From JBEVJK01 sp040510195 (lineage in GTDB: Bacteria > Pseudomonadota > Alphaproteobacteria > Rhizobiales > Rhizobiaceae): DNA of 64,000 bases. Made by a program: the position numbers and the translations under genes. Position 1 is the stretch's first letter. Every line of letters begins with the position of its first letter. Location of the stretch: positions 124,001 through 188,000 of the forward strand of contig JBEVJK010000123.1 of assembly GCA_040510195.1 (NCBI GenBank). Reading direction: 5' to 3'. Shown piece after piece: positions 54,485 through 63,929 of the stretch. The notes below the pieces were generated by a model. It saw only the letters and a program-made list of their open reading frames with translations, was not told where the DNA came from and searched no databases.

Positions 54485-55027
54485 ATGCCAGCCGAAAGCA
54501 AAGCCAAGGTTATCGAGCGCAACCGCGCGCCGCGCGTGCAGATCGCCTACGACGTGGAAACCTATGGCAGCCCGACCCCGATCGAGCTGCCCTTCGTGAT
54601 GGGTGTGGTGGCCGACCTTGCCGGCGCGTCCGAAACCCGCGAGGCGCAAAAGAGCGTCAACGACCGGACCTTCGTGGAGACCGACGCCAACCGCTTCCCG
54701 CGTTTCATGGAGGCGTTGTCGCCGAGGGTCAAGGCGCGGGTCAAGAACGTGCTGCCGCAACCGGAAGGCCAGGAGCGGGACGAGGAGCTGCCGGTCGACC
54801 TCACCTTCACCAAGATCGGCGACTTCGCCCCCGACAAGATCGCCGAACAGGTGCCGCAGCTCGCCGAGCTCCTGAAGATGCGGCGTCAGCTGGTCGAGCT
54901 CCTCGGCTTCATGGACGGTCGGGTGGATGCCGAGAAGCGCATCGCACAGCTTTTGAACAACGAGCCGTTGATTGCCCAGATTGCCGACAAGGCGCTGACG
55001 GACGACGACCAGAAAGCAGGAGAATAA
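54485..55027 (+). CDS. tssB: T6SS contractile sheath small subunit TssB
   Basis: 180 residues of the TssB/VipA family: RVQIAYDVETYG, ELPFVMGVVADLAG, FVETDANRFPRFMEALSPRV and the C-terminal helix LAELLKMRRQLVELLGFMDG. Forms the contractile sheath with TssC around the Hcp tube. It follows tssA by 6 nt and tssC begins 3 nt after its stop. Confidence 0.97.
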   Translation: MPAESKAKVIERNRAPRVQIAYDVETYGSPTPIELPFVMGVVADLAGASETREAQKSVNDRTFVETDANRFPRFMEALSPRVKARVKNVLPQPEGQERDEELPVDLTFTKIGDFAPDKIAEQVPQLAELLKMRRQLVELLGFMDGRVDAEKRIAQLLNNEPLIAQIADKALTDDDQKAGE

Positions 55028-55030
55028 ACC

Positions 55031-56533
55031 ATGGCTGAACAGCAAAAAGCCGCAGCCGTCGCCGAAGCCCAAGCCGTCGATCTCGACGAATTCGGAGAGC
55101 TTCTCGAGAAGGACTTCAAGGTCAAGAAGGACGACAGCGACAAGTTGCAGGCGCTGGTGAAAAACCTGGCGCTTGCGGCGCGCGCCCGTTCCGAGAGCAC
55201 CGCAATCTCGTCCAACGCCATCAAATCGATCAAGTCCCTGGTCGCCGGCATCGACAAGATGCTGACGCAGCAGATGAACGAGATCCTGCATTCGCCCGAA
55301 GTGCGCGAGATGGAGGGCACCTGGCGCGGCCTCTGGTACCTGGTCAACAACACCGAGACCGATCAGAAGCTCAAGATCCGGGTGATGAACCTTTCCAAGG
55401 AACAGCTGGCCGACACCCTGGAGGACTATGAAGGCCAGATGTGGGACCAGAGCCCCATCTTCAAGAAGGTCTACACGGAGGAGTATTCGCAGCTCGGCGG
55501 CGAGCCCTATGGATGCCTGATCGGCGCCTACGAGTTCTCGAACCACCCGCGCGACGTCGGCTTGCTGAAGAACCTGTCCGGCATCTGCGCCTCTGCGCAC
55601 ACGCCGTTCATCGCCGCAGCCTCGCCGCGCCTTTTCCGCATGGACACCTGGCAGGAGCTGCCCAATCCGCAGGACCTGCAGCAGATCGTCTCCAACCCGG
55701 CCTATGCCTCCTGGCAGTCGCTGCGGGAGAGCGAGGACGCCCGCTATGTCGGGCTCACCATGCCTCGCGTGCTCGCCCGGCTGCCCTACGGCGCCGAGAC
55801 GGTGCCGGTGAAGGGCTTCGCCTTCGAGGAGGAGGTCGAGAACGATCACAACAAGTATGTCTGGATGAACGCCGCCTTTCCGATGGGCGTCAACATCAAC
55901 CGCAGCCACAAGCTGTTCGGCTGGGGCAGCCAGATCCGCGGCGTCGAGAATGGCGGCGCCGTGATCAACCTCCCCGTGCACAGCTTCCCGACCGACGACG
56001 GCACCGTCGCCATGAAGTGCCCGACCGAAGTGGCGATCGACGATCGTCGCGAGGCCGAGCTGGCCAAGCTCGGGCTGATGCCGATCCTGCACCGCAAGAA
56101 CACCGACATTGCCGCGTTCATCGGCGCGCATTCGCTGCAGGACGACGAAACCCGCGCCGGCCGGCTGGTCGATCCCGACGCCCAGGCCAACGAGCGGCTG
56201 TCGGCCAACCTGCCCTACCTGTTCCCGGTTTCCCGCTTCGCCCACTACCTGAAAGCCATCGCTCGCGACAAGATCGGCTCGTTCAAGGAACGAAACGACA
56301 TGCAGATCTGGCTGACGGAGTGGATCAACCGCTACGTGCTCGCCAACCCGACCTTTGCAGACGACAAGGCGAGGGCCAAGCGACCGCTGGCGGCGGCGGA
56401 GGTGCAGGTGACGAGCGTCGAAGGCCGCCCCGGCTACTACAACGCCGTCTTCGCGCTCAGGCCGCACTACCAGCTGGAAGGAATCAACGCCTCGCTCCGC
56501 CTCGTCTCGGAGCTCCCCTCGGTAAAATCGTAG
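55031..56533 (+). CDS. tssC: T6SS contractile sheath large subunit TssC
   Basis: 500 residues of the TssC/VipB family: EMEGTWRGLWYLVNNTETD, IFKKVYTEEYSQLGGEPYG, FIAAASPRLFRM, YGAETVPVKGFAFEE and the C-terminal RPHYQLEGINASLRLVSELP. A single TssC gene, unlike the doubled tssC of Agrobacterium imp clusters. AGGAGAA precedes the ATG. 28 nt to hcp. Confidence 0.97.
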   Translation: MAEQQKAAAVAEAQAVDLDEFGELLEKDFKVKKDDSDKLQALVKNLALAARARSESTAISSNAIKSIKSLVAGIDKMLTQQMNEILHSPEVREMEGTWRGLWYLVNNTETDQKLKIRVMNLSKEQLADTLEDYEGQMWDQSPIFKKVYTEEYSQLGGEPYGCLIGAYEFSNHPRDVGLLKNLSGICASAHTPFIAAASPRLFRMDTWQELPNPQDLQQIVSNPAYASWQSLRESEDARYVGLTMPRVLARLPYGAETVPVKGFAFEEEVENDHNKYVWMNAAFPMGVNINRSHKLFGWGSQIRGVENGGAVINLPVHSFPTDDGTVAMKCPTEVAIDDRREAELAKLGLMPILHRKNTDIAAFIGAHSLQDDETRAGRLVDPDAQANERLSANLPYLFPVSRFAHYLKAIARDKIGSFKERNDMQIWLTEWINRYVLANPTFADDKARAKRPLAAAEVQVTSVEGRPGYYNAVFALRPHYQLEGINASLRLVSELPSVKS

Positions 56534-56561
56534 GTTGTCTTGAGTCGAATGGAGAGTGACC

Positions 56562-57053
56562 ATGGCAGAACCAAGGACAAGCAGCATGGCCGAAGTGATG
56601 AGGACGAAAATCGATGGCTTTCTCAAGGTTCCGGACATTCCGGGCGAAAGCACGCGCGACGGCCATGAGGAAGAGATCGAAGTCTACGGCGTCGAATACT
56701 CGATGGTCGCCCCGTTTGACGCGAATTCCCTGTCGCGCAGAGGTCGTGTCTCGATGGGCATGATCACCTTTGCCAAGCAGTACGACAAAGCCTCCCCGCT
56801 TCTCAAAATGGCCTTGTTCAAGAACACCAAGCTCGACGAGGTGAAGTTCTCGGCGCGCCGCACCATCGAGGGAGAGACCAGCGACTACCTCGTTGTGACG
56901 CTCAAGGAAGCCTCGGTGATGAACTACGAGATGCACGTCAGCCCGGAGGAGCCGGACGTCATCGAGGACCGGGTCGGTTTCGCCTACAAGACCATCGTCT
57001 TCGCCTATGACGGCGGCGACGAGATGGAAATGGATGTCAGTGTTGGCAAGTGA
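56562..57053 (+). CDS. hcp: T6SS tube protein Hcp
   Basis: 163 residues: FLKVPDIPGESTRDGHEEEIEVYG (Hcp opening), SLSRRGRVSMGMITFAKQYD and KASPLLKMALFKN, then SDYLVVTLKEASVMNYEMHV. Forms the inner tube of stacked hexamers. GGAGAG is well placed for ATG 56562 rather than the GTG at 56556. It is embedded in the structural operon, and its stop lies inside the start region of tssE. Confidence 0.97.
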   Translation: MAEPRTSSMAEVMRTKIDGFLKVPDIPGESTRDGHEEEIEVYGVEYSMVAPFDANSLSRRGRVSMGMITFAKQYDKASPLLKMALFKNTKLDEVKFSARRTIEGETSDYLVVTLKEASVMNYEMHVSPEEPDVIEDRVGFAYKTIVFAYDGGDEMEMDVSVGK

Positions 57054-57792
57054 TGCAGGCACGCGACAGGCCGTGGCGGGAGCCCGGCAGGGAGCTGGAA
57101 CCGCCCGCGCCCGGCGCGAGGCGGTTCAGCCTTCCCTGTGGGACCGCCTGGTCAACGACTTGCCTGGCCTGGCCTCGGAGATCGACGGGCTGAGGAGCGC
57201 GCTGGCCGACCAGCTGGGCGCCGAGCGCGTCGATGCCCTCGCGACGGGCGATGCGCGCGCCGTCGCGGCGGATGCCGAGCTGAGCGACGACCAGAAGCGG
57301 CGCCTGCAGAGACTGGCCGTGCTCAATCGCAACCGGGCCGAGATCGAGAGCCGCGGCATCGTGGTCTCGGCGCGCGTCCTGCGCGAGGCGGTGAGGCGCG
57401 ATATCGAGGCGCTGTTCAACACCGAGCGTTTCGAGGTTCGGCCGCTGCTCTCCGACGGCGAGAACCGCCACGAGCTCCTGCCCTCGCTCGCCGACTTTCC
57501 GGAGGTGCGACGCAGCGTCGTGAACTATGGCGTTCCCTCCTTCTCCGGCCGCACCGCCTACGATTTCGACCGCGAAGACCTGGCCCGCGAGATCCGTGCC
57601 GTGCTCGGCGTGTTCGAGCCCCGGCTGCGGGAAAGCGACACCCAGGTGACGGTGACCACCGACAAGAAGGCCGGCCTGCGGGTCGAGATCGATGCCGTGC
57701 TGATCATGACTCCCACCCCCGAGAGGCTGCGCCTGCGGACCACCATCAGCCTCGACAACGGCCTGGCCAGGACCGAACTCGAGGAACTCTGA
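57040..57792 (+). CDS. tssE: T6SS baseplate subunit TssE (gp25-like), long N-terminal extension
   Basis: About 250 residues from GTG 57040, overlapping hcp by 14 bp; TTG 57043 is equally possible. Typical TssE proteins are nearer 130-180 residues. The gp25/lysozyme-like core is in the C-terminal half: VRRDIEALFNTERFEVRPLL, FPEVRRSVVNYGVPSFSGR and VLGVFEPRL. The extra N-terminal part includes QPSLWDRLVND, the usual TssE start motif, at about residue 28, preceded by a basic/Ala stretch. Baseplate subunit binding the sheath. Confidence 0.88.
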   Translation: MLASDAGTRQAVAGARQGAGTARARREAVQPSLWDRLVNDLPGLASEIDGLRSALADQLGAERVDALATGDARAVAADAELSDDQKRRLQRLAVLNRNRAEIESRGIVVSARVLREAVRRDIEALFNTERFEVRPLLSDGENRHELLPSLADFPEVRRSVVNYGVPSFSGRTAYDFDREDLAREIRAVLGVFEPRLRESDTQVTVTTDKKAGLRVEIDAVLIMTPTPERLRLRTTISLDNGLARTELEEL

Positions 57793-57794
57793 CC

Positions 57795-59657
57795 ATGGAC
57801 CGGGTCTTCCTTTCATACTACGAGGAGGAGCTGACCCACATCCGCGCGCTGGCTGCGGAGTTCGCCGACATGCATCCGGCAGTGGCGCGCAACCTCTCGC
57901 TCGACACGGTGCCGTGTCCGGATCCCTATGTAGAACGGCTGCTCGACGGCGTCGCCTTCCTGGCTGCGCGCACCCGCCTGAAGGTCGACGCCGAGCGCTC
58001 CCGCTTCACCCGCAGCATCCTGGACGTGCTCTATCCCGACCTGGTGTCGCCCGCCCCGGCCACCGGCATGGCCGTGCTCAGGCCGGCCAAGCAGGTCGAG
58101 ACGATGAACGCCGGCCACGTCGTCAAGCGCGGCACCCGCCTGGTCTCCGGCCTCAAGCCGGGTCTTACGACGCGCTCTATCTTCACCACCGCCCAGGACG
58201 TGACGCTGTGGCCGCTCAAGGTGGCCTCCGTGTCCTACGTGCAGGACCGCAGCGCGCTGTCGGCGGCAGGGATCGCCGTGCGTGGCGCCGAGGCCGCGCT
58301 GCGCATCGGTCTCCAGCGCAGCGGCAAGGGCCGGCTCGCCGAACTGCAGCTCGATCGCCTCGACCTGCATTTCGCCAACCGCAACACGGCGCCGGCGATC
58401 TTCGATGCCGTGTTCGGCGCGCTGGTCGGCATGACCGGCCGCGCCGACGGCAAGGGCCAGCCTTCGCCTCTGCCGCAGCCGGAGATGATCGGCATCGCCG
58501 ACGGCGAAGCGCTCATGCCGAGGACCCGCGAGAGCTTCGAGGGCTATCGGCTGCTGCGCGAATATTTCGTCATGCCCGAGCGGTTCCACTTCGCCCGCGT
58601 CGACGGTCTTGCCCCGCTGGTGCGCCAGTCCGAGACATCGATCGAGCTGGTGTTCCTGTTCCGCCGGCCGGCACCGGAGCTCGCCGACCTCGCCCCGGCG
58701 GACTTCGCGCTGTTCGCCACGCCGATCGTCAACCTGTTCGAGCGCGACTGCAACGTGATCGAGCTCGACCCGCGCAAGACCCGCCAGGTCGTCTACGTCG
58801 ACCGGACCCGCCCGCGCGACTTCGAGATCTACCGGGTGACGCATGTCGAGGACGCCGACGCCACCGGGCCGGACGCCGTCATTCCGGCACTCTTCGACAT
58901 GCGGCACGCCGGCGCCGACGGCTGGGTCTATTCCGTCGAGCGGCGCCCGCGGCGTGCGGCCGAAGACGAGCGTCGCAAAGGCATGACGCGGACCTCCTAC
59001 ACCGGCGACGACGTTTTCCTGGCCCTCTCTCGCCCGGCCGGCATGACGTCCGGTCGCTCCCTCAAGCGGATCGAGGTCACGGCGCTCTGCACCAATCGCG
59101 ACCTGCCCATCCTAGACGACGCTCCCGGACTCAACCTGGAAAGCGGCGATCCGGTGGAGGAGATCAGGCTCATCGGGGCGCTTCACCCGCCGCAGCCTGC
59201 CATGGCCGCTTCGTTGCCGGCCGGCGCCGAGGGCGAGTCGCGCGCCGACGAGCTTGCCTGGCGGCTCGTGTCCCAGCTCTCGCTGAACTTCCTCAGCCTG
59301 GCCGACGAAGGCCGCGGCGCCGATCCGCTGCACGCCGTGCTCGACCTCTATGCCGACCGCGGCGACCCGAGCCTTGCCCGCCACGTGCGCTCGATCGTCC
59401 GCCTCGAGTCGCGGGCCGTCGTCGAAAGGCTGCCGATCGACGGGCCGATGTGCTTCGGCCGCGGCACCGAGATCACGCTGCACGTCGACCAGTCGGTGCT
59501 AGCCGGCCAGAGCGCCCTGCTCCTCTCGGCGCTGCTCGCCCGGCTCTTTGCCCGCCATGCCGGCATCAACGGCTTCGTACGGACCCGTACGCGGCTCTTG
59601 CAGCGTCAGGAGGATGTGTCATGGCCGATGACGCCAGGCAATCGCTACCTGATCTAG
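57795..59657 (+). CDS. tssF: T6SS baseplate subunit TssF
   Basis: 620 residues of the TssF/VasA family: MDRVFLSYYEEELTHIRALA, PYVERLLDGVAFLAARTRLK, ILDVLYPDLVSPAPATGMAVL and EFADMHPAVARNLSLDT. Forms the baseplate wedge with TssG. Starts 2 nt after tssE and ends inside tssG (37-bp overlap). Confidence 0.96.
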   Translation: MDRVFLSYYEEELTHIRALAAEFADMHPAVARNLSLDTVPCPDPYVERLLDGVAFLAARTRLKVDAERSRFTRSILDVLYPDLVSPAPATGMAVLRPAKQVETMNAGHVVKRGTRLVSGLKPGLTTRSIFTTAQDVTLWPLKVASVSYVQDRSALSAAGIAVRGAEAALRIGLQRSGKGRLAELQLDRLDLHFANRNTAPAIFDAVFGALVGMTGRADGKGQPSPLPQPEMIGIADGEALMPRTRESFEGYRLLREYFVMPERFHFARVDGLAPLVRQSETSIELVFLFRRPAPELADLAPADFALFATPIVNLFERDCNVIELDPRKTRQVVYVDRTRPRDFEIYRVTHVEDADATGPDAVIPALFDMRHAGADGWVYSVERRPRRAAEDERRKGMTRTSYTGDDVFLALSRPAGMTSGRSLKRIEVTALCTNRDLPILDDAPGLNLESGDPVEEIRLIGALHPPQPAMAASLPAGAEGESRADELAWRLVSQLSLNFLSLADEGRGADPLHAVLDLYADRGDPSLARHVRSIVRLESRAVVERLPIDGPMCFGRGTEITLHVDQSVLAGQSALLLSALLARLFARHAGINGFVRTRTRLLQRQEDVSWPMTPGNRYLI

Positions 59658-60688
59658 GCGGGCCTGCCGCCCCGCTGTCCACCGGCTTCGATTTCTTCGA
59701 GCTGCTGCGCCAGCTCGAGCGCCGCGAGAGTGGCCGCTTCGGCCATTCCGGGCGGCCGGAGCGCGAGCCGGCGCGGCTCGGCCAGCACGTTCGCCTGACG
59801 TTCGCCGTCGACGATGTCGTGACCTTCCGCGACGGCGCCGAGGGCTCGCCTGCCCGGGTGACGGTGAACAATCTCGGACTTCTGGGGCCGGAGGGCCCGA
59901 TGCCGCTTCATCTGACGCGCTGGGTGCTCGACCGGCTGTCGCAGCGCTGGTTCGACGGTGCGTCGGCGCGCGAGACGAGCGACAGCACCTTCGTCGACTT
60001 CGTCAACATGCTCCAGCACCGCATGATCGCGCTGTTCTATCGCGCCTGGGCCGACGCGCATCCGGCCGTGCAGGTGGAGCGCGGGGTCGGCGGCCGCGTC
60101 CGCTCCATGCTGCAGGCGATGGGTGGCATCGGGCTCCCCGAGACCCGTAACGACGCTCATCCCGAGCTGGATCGGGTCAAGATGGCGCAGGCCGCGTCCC
60201 TCGCGAGCCAGGTCGACGGTCCCGAGAAGCTGACCGGCTTCGTCGCGGAGGCCTTCTCGGTGCCCGTCGAGCTAAAGGAGTTCGTCGCCACGTGGATTGC
60301 CGTTCCGAAACCTCTGCAGAGCCGGCTCGGCGGCAGCTATGCGCGGCTCGGGCAAAGCGCCACGATCGGACCGCGCACCTTCACCCGGCAGAGCCGCGTG
60401 GAGCTGCGCCTCGGTCCGCTCGACCTCGAGACTTTCCTGACATTCCTGCCCGGCGGGCCGCGGCTTCGCCTGCTCGGCCGCGCGGTGCGCGACCTCGTCG
60501 GCGAGTGGCTCGACGTCGACGTGCGCCTCGTGCTGCGCAAGGAAGACGTGCCGTCGGCGCGCCTCGGCAGCGCCCTGCTCGGCCGGACCGCGTGGCTTGC
60601 ACCGCCCGACGAAAGGGGCGATGCTGAGGATCTGCGCATGCGCACGGTCGTCGGCTGGCGGCCGGAGCTGGCGGGGGCCCAGGCATGA
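59621..60688 (+). CDS. tssG: T6SS baseplate subunit TssG
   Basis: 355 residues. TssG/ImpH features: FDFFELLRQLERRESGRFGH, FLGLLGPEGPMPLH-type NNLGLLGPEGPMPLHLT, DFVNMLQHRMIALFYRAWAD and the C-terminal FLPGGPRLRLLGRAVRDLVG. ATG 59621 with AGGAGG 7 nt upstream is firm. Overlaps tssF by 37 bp and tagH by 4 bp. Binds TssF and TssE in the wedge. Confidence 0.95.
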   Translation: MADDARQSLPDLGGPAAPLSTGFDFFELLRQLERRESGRFGHSGRPEREPARLGQHVRLTFAVDDVVTFRDGAEGSPARVTVNNLGLLGPEGPMPLHLTRWVLDRLSQRWFDGASARETSDSTFVDFVNMLQHRMIALFYRAWADAHPAVQVERGVGGRVRSMLQAMGGIGLPETRNDAHPELDRVKMAQAASLASQVDGPEKLTGFVAEAFSVPVELKEFVATWIAVPKPLQSRLGGSYARLGQSATIGPRTFTRQSRVELRLGPLDLETFLTFLPGGPRLRLLGRAVRDLVGEWLDVDVRLVLRKEDVPSARLGSALLGRTAWLAPPDERGDAEDLRMRTVVGWRPELAGAQA

Positions 60689-62088
60689 CCTTGCTGCTGA
60701 CACTCGAGCAGGGACCACGCTCGCAGGCGGTCCGCCAGGCCCGCCTGGAGACCGGCGAGCTCGTCATCGGCCGCAGCTCGGATGCCGACTGGCAGATCGA
60801 CGACCCCGACATGTTCGTCTCCAGGGCGCATTGCAAGATCACCGCCGAGCGCGACGGCTATTTCATCACCGACACGTCCAGCAGCGGCCTCTTCATCGAC
60901 GATTCCGAAAGCCCGCTCGGCCCGGGAAACTCGGCCCGGCTGCGCAACGGCATGCGCCTCAGGCTGGGCGACTACGTGCTGTGGGTGGAGGTCATGCAGG
61001 AGTCGCAGCCGTCCCGCTCGGACACCCGGCCACCTGCCGCAGCGCCCCCGCCCCGCCCCGCCTCGCTGCCTCCGGTCAACTTCGACACCGACGACTTTTT
61101 CTCCAAGCAGAGCGAGGAGGAGCCCCGCCGACCGCGCCCGGCGGATCTGCCGAGCCCCTTCGACCAGCCTGAACCGGGAGCCTACCGGGCCTTCGAGCGC
61201 GAGTCCGCACCGTCGATCGCCTTCGACGATCCGTTCAGCCTCGATCCGGTTGCCACGCCGCAGGAAGGCGCCCGTCCGGACCGCCAGGCGCCCGCGTCGG
61301 CGGCCGATCCCTTCGGCTTCGGCGCCGCGGCCCCCATGGACCCTTCCCCGGTCGCGCCGCCGTCGGAAGACCGCCGGCCCGCCGCCGAGGCCCGGCCTTC
61401 CCCCGCCCCCTGGAACCTGCCGGACGAGCCGCCCGCCGCGCCGCCGCCCGCATCGCCAGCGAAGAAGACGCCTGCGCCTCAATCTCGCCCGGCCCCCGCT
61501 TCGGCTGCGCCGGCGGGGAACGATCTGAGGGCCGCCTTCCTGCGCGGTCTCGGCTTCGACGAAGAGAGCGGCTTGTCGAGCGGCGATGCGGTCGCGGAGA
61601 TGGAGAAATTCGGCCGCGAGTACCGGGCGATGATGCAGGGCCTGATGCAGCTCCTGCGCAAGCGAGCCGAGGAAAAGGGCAATGCCCGGGTCTCCCAGAC
61701 GGTGGTCGGCGCCTCGGACGTCAATCCGCTGAAGTTCCTGCCAACAGTCGACGATGTTCTGGTGACCATCCTGGCCGAGCGCAGCCCCGGCTTCCTGTCC
61801 CGCGACGCGGCCATCTCCGACGCCGTCCGCGACCTCGCCGAGCACCATGTGCGGGCGTGGCGGGGCGTGCAGGCCGCGCTGCGCCGCATGATCGACCGCT
61901 TCGATCCGGTCGTCATCGAGGAGGAGCTGAAGTCGAGCTCGACCCTGGAGACGTTGTTTGCCGGCGGCCGCAGCGCCAAGCTGTGGGAGCTCTACCAGAA
62001 GCGACATCGCGAGATCGCCATCAGCGCCGAGCAGACCTTCCTCGGCGAGATCGGCGCCGACTTCCGCAACGCCTACGAGGAGGAGTGA
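60685..62088 (+). CDS. tagH: T6SS FHA-domain protein TagH (Fha1-like)
   Basis: 467 residues. An N-terminal FHA domain (about 1-105) has GRSSDADWQIDDPDMFVSRA, including the phosphothreonine-binding Ser-x-x-His (SRAH). A Pro/Ala-rich disordered linker (about 110-275) and the type VI FHA C-terminal domain (FLRGLGFDEESGLSSGDAVAE to the end) follow. In Pseudomonas H1, the kinase PpkA phosphorylates Fha1 to license assembly; PpkA is encoded here too. Start overlaps tssG by 4 bp. Confidence 0.94.
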   Translation: MTLLLTLEQGPRSQAVRQARLETGELVIGRSSDADWQIDDPDMFVSRAHCKITAERDGYFITDTSSSGLFIDDSESPLGPGNSARLRNGMRLRLGDYVLWVEVMQESQPSRSDTRPPAAAPPPRPASLPPVNFDTDDFFSKQSEEEPRRPRPADLPSPFDQPEPGAYRAFERESAPSIAFDDPFSLDPVATPQEGARPDRQAPASAADPFGFGAAAPMDPSPVAPPSEDRRPAAEARPSPAPWNLPDEPPAAPPPASPAKKTPAPQSRPAPASAAPAGNDLRAAFLRGLGFDEESGLSSGDAVAEMEKFGREYRAMMQGLMQLLRKRAEEKGNARVSQTVVGASDVNPLKFLPTVDDVLVTILAERSPGFLSRDAAISDAVRDLAEHHVRAWRGVQAALRRMIDRFDPVVIEEELKSSSTLETLFAGGRSAKLWELYQKRHREIAISAEQTFLGEIGADFRNAYEEE

Positions 62089-62091
62089 TCG

Positions 62092-62544
62092 ATGATCGAC
62101 CGCCGCAACGTCATCCTGGGCCTGGGGGCCGTCGCCCTGGCGGCCGGCTGCCAGAGCGGCCCGCCGAAGCCGTCGACGGTCACCATCAATATCGCCGGCC
62201 AGGCCGGCATGAACCCGGGCCCCGGCGGCGGCGATCGTCCTGTGACGGTCATGATTTTCAGGCTGAAGAGCGCCGGCGCCTTCAATTCGGCCGACTATTT
62301 CGCCCTGCAAGGCAACGCGGCCGGCGCACTTGGCGCGGATCTTGTCGGCTCCGACCAGCTCGCCGTGGCGCCCGGCAAGTCGGCGTCCAAGACGATCACC
62401 GTGGAGCCCGAGGCGACGACTTTGGGGCTGGTGGCGCTGATCCGCGAGCCGACCGGCCGCACCTGGCGCATCACCAAATCCGTCTCGCCGGGATCGACCG
62501 TCACCATCAACGCGAAGCTGGGCAGCGGCGGAATTTCCGCCTGA
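62092..62544 (+). CDS. tssJ: T6SS outer-membrane lipoprotein TssJ
   Basis: 150 residues. Lipoprotein signal MIDRRNVILGLGAVALAAGC with lipobox at Cys20, then a transthyretin-like beta domain: PRPVTVMIF-like RPVTVMIFRLKSAGAFNSAD, ADLVGSDQLAVAPGKS, LVALIREPTGRTWRI. Anchors TssM/TssL to the outer membrane. It follows tagH by 3 nt with GAGGAGG in the end of tagH. Agrobacterium-type imp clusters lack TssJ, so this is a useful type marker. Confidence 0.92.
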   Translation: MIDRRNVILGLGAVALAAGCQSGPPKPSTVTINIAGQAGMNPGPGGGDRPVTVMIFRLKSAGAFNSADYFALQGNAAGALGADLVGSDQLAVAPGKSASKTITVEPEATTLGLVALIREPTGRTWRITKSVSPGSTVTINAKLGSGGISA

Positions 62545-62590
62545 CCGGCAGGGAAAGCCGCGGACGAACAGGGATGAAGAGCAGGGTGAG

Positions 62591-63925
62591 ATGAGCGACG
62601 CTAACAGGGTCCTGTGGTCCGAGGGGCTGTTCCTCCGCACCCAGCATTTCCAGCAGCAGGACCGCTTCTTCGAAGCGATGGCAAGGGGCACCCTTCAGGC
62701 CGGGCAGCTCCACACCTTCGGCTTCCGTTCGCTGACCCTGAACCCGGCCCTGCTCGAGGCCGGCCAGGTGGCGATCCAATCCGCGCGCGGCATCTTCCCG
62801 GACGGCACCCCGTTTGCGATCCCCGAGTCGATGGATGCGCCGCGGCCGTTGGCGATCGCCGCCGAGGCCGCCGACGGCGCGGTGCTGTTGGCGCTGCCGC
62901 TGGAGCCGCCGGGGGGCGTCAGCTTCGATCCGGCACATATCGAGCCGACCGGCGCCCGCTACCGCGGCCGCATCGAGCCCGTGCGCGACGCGGTCCAGGG
63001 CGGTGCCGACCCGGAGGAGATCGAGATCGCCCGCCCGCAAGCGCTTCTCCTGGCACCCGGCAAGCCGGTCGGTGGCTACACGGCCATGCCGGTGGCCGAG
63101 ATCAAGGGCCTGCGCGCCGACGGTGGCGTGGCTCTCGAGGACGGCTTCCTGCCGCCGGCGCTCGCCTCGGGAGCGGTCGCCTGGTACGCGCAATTCCTGC
63201 AGGAGGTGATCACCGGCCTCGACCAGATCGCCGAAGCGCACGGCAAGATGGTGGTCGGCGGCCCCGGCCGCAGCGTCGAGGACCTGCTGATCCTGCACCT
63301 GGCCAACCAGGCCAAGCCGCGGCTGTCCCACATGCTGTCGCAAGACGTCTTTCACCCTGCCGATCTCTTCCTGGAGCTTGCCGGGCTGGCTGGGTCGATG
63401 GCCACCTACGGCTCCTCGGCGCGCCGCATGGCCGACCTTCCCGCCTACGATCACATGTCCCCCGGTCCTGCCTACGCGGCGCTTGCCGACACGTTGCGCT
63501 CGCTGATCCTCAGCCTGCGCTATGTCGAGCCCAAATCCCGCGCCCTCCCGGTCATGCGCCATGCGACAAACGTCTGGAAGGTGCGCATCGACAACCCGAA
63601 GCTGCTGGTCGGCAGCCGCATCGTGGTGCGCGTCGGCTCGGAACTCTCCGAGGAAGCGCTCCGCAAGATCTTCGTCAACCAGGCGACGGTCGGCGCGGCG
63701 AGCGAGTTCGACGGGCTGTGGAAGTCGCGCCTACCCGGCATCCCGCTGAAGCCGCTGCATTCGCAGCCGCGCGAGATCCCCTATGACGGGGACCGGCTGT
63801 GCCTGGAACTCGATCAGAAGAGCGAGCACTGGGCCTCGCTGCTCGATGCTCCGGGCTTCGTCATCGGGGTTTCGGGCGTGCTGCCGAGCGAGCCGCAGGT
63901 CGATTGCTACTCGGTGAACAGGTGA
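62591..63925 (+). CDS. tssK: T6SS baseplate/membrane-complex linker TssK
   Basis: 444 residues with the TssK opening VLWSEGLFLRTQHFQQQDRF, the middle segment VEDLLILHLANQAKPRLSHM and the C-terminal receptor-like part KPLHSQPREIPYDGDRLCLEL. Trimeric TssK connects baseplate wedges to the TssLM membrane complex. 46 nt after tssJ, 4 nt before tssL. Confidence 0.96.
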   Translation: MSDANRVLWSEGLFLRTQHFQQQDRFFEAMARGTLQAGQLHTFGFRSLTLNPALLEAGQVAIQSARGIFPDGTPFAIPESMDAPRPLAIAAEAADGAVLLALPLEPPGGVSFDPAHIEPTGARYRGRIEPVRDAVQGGADPEEIEIARPQALLLAPGKPVGGYTAMPVAEIKGLRADGGVALEDGFLPPALASGAVAWYAQFLQEVITGLDQIAEAHGKMVVGGPGRSVEDLLILHLANQAKPRLSHMLSQDVFHPADLFLELAGLAGSMATYGSSARRMADLPAYDHMSPGPAYAALADTLRSLILSLRYVEPKSRALPVMRHATNVWKVRIDNPKLLVGSRIVVRVGSELSEEALRKIFVNQATVGAASEFDGLWKSRLPGIPLKPLHSQPREIPYDGDRLCLELDQKSEHWASLLDAPGFVIGVSGVLPSEPQVDCYSVNR

Positions 63926-63929
63926 TGCC

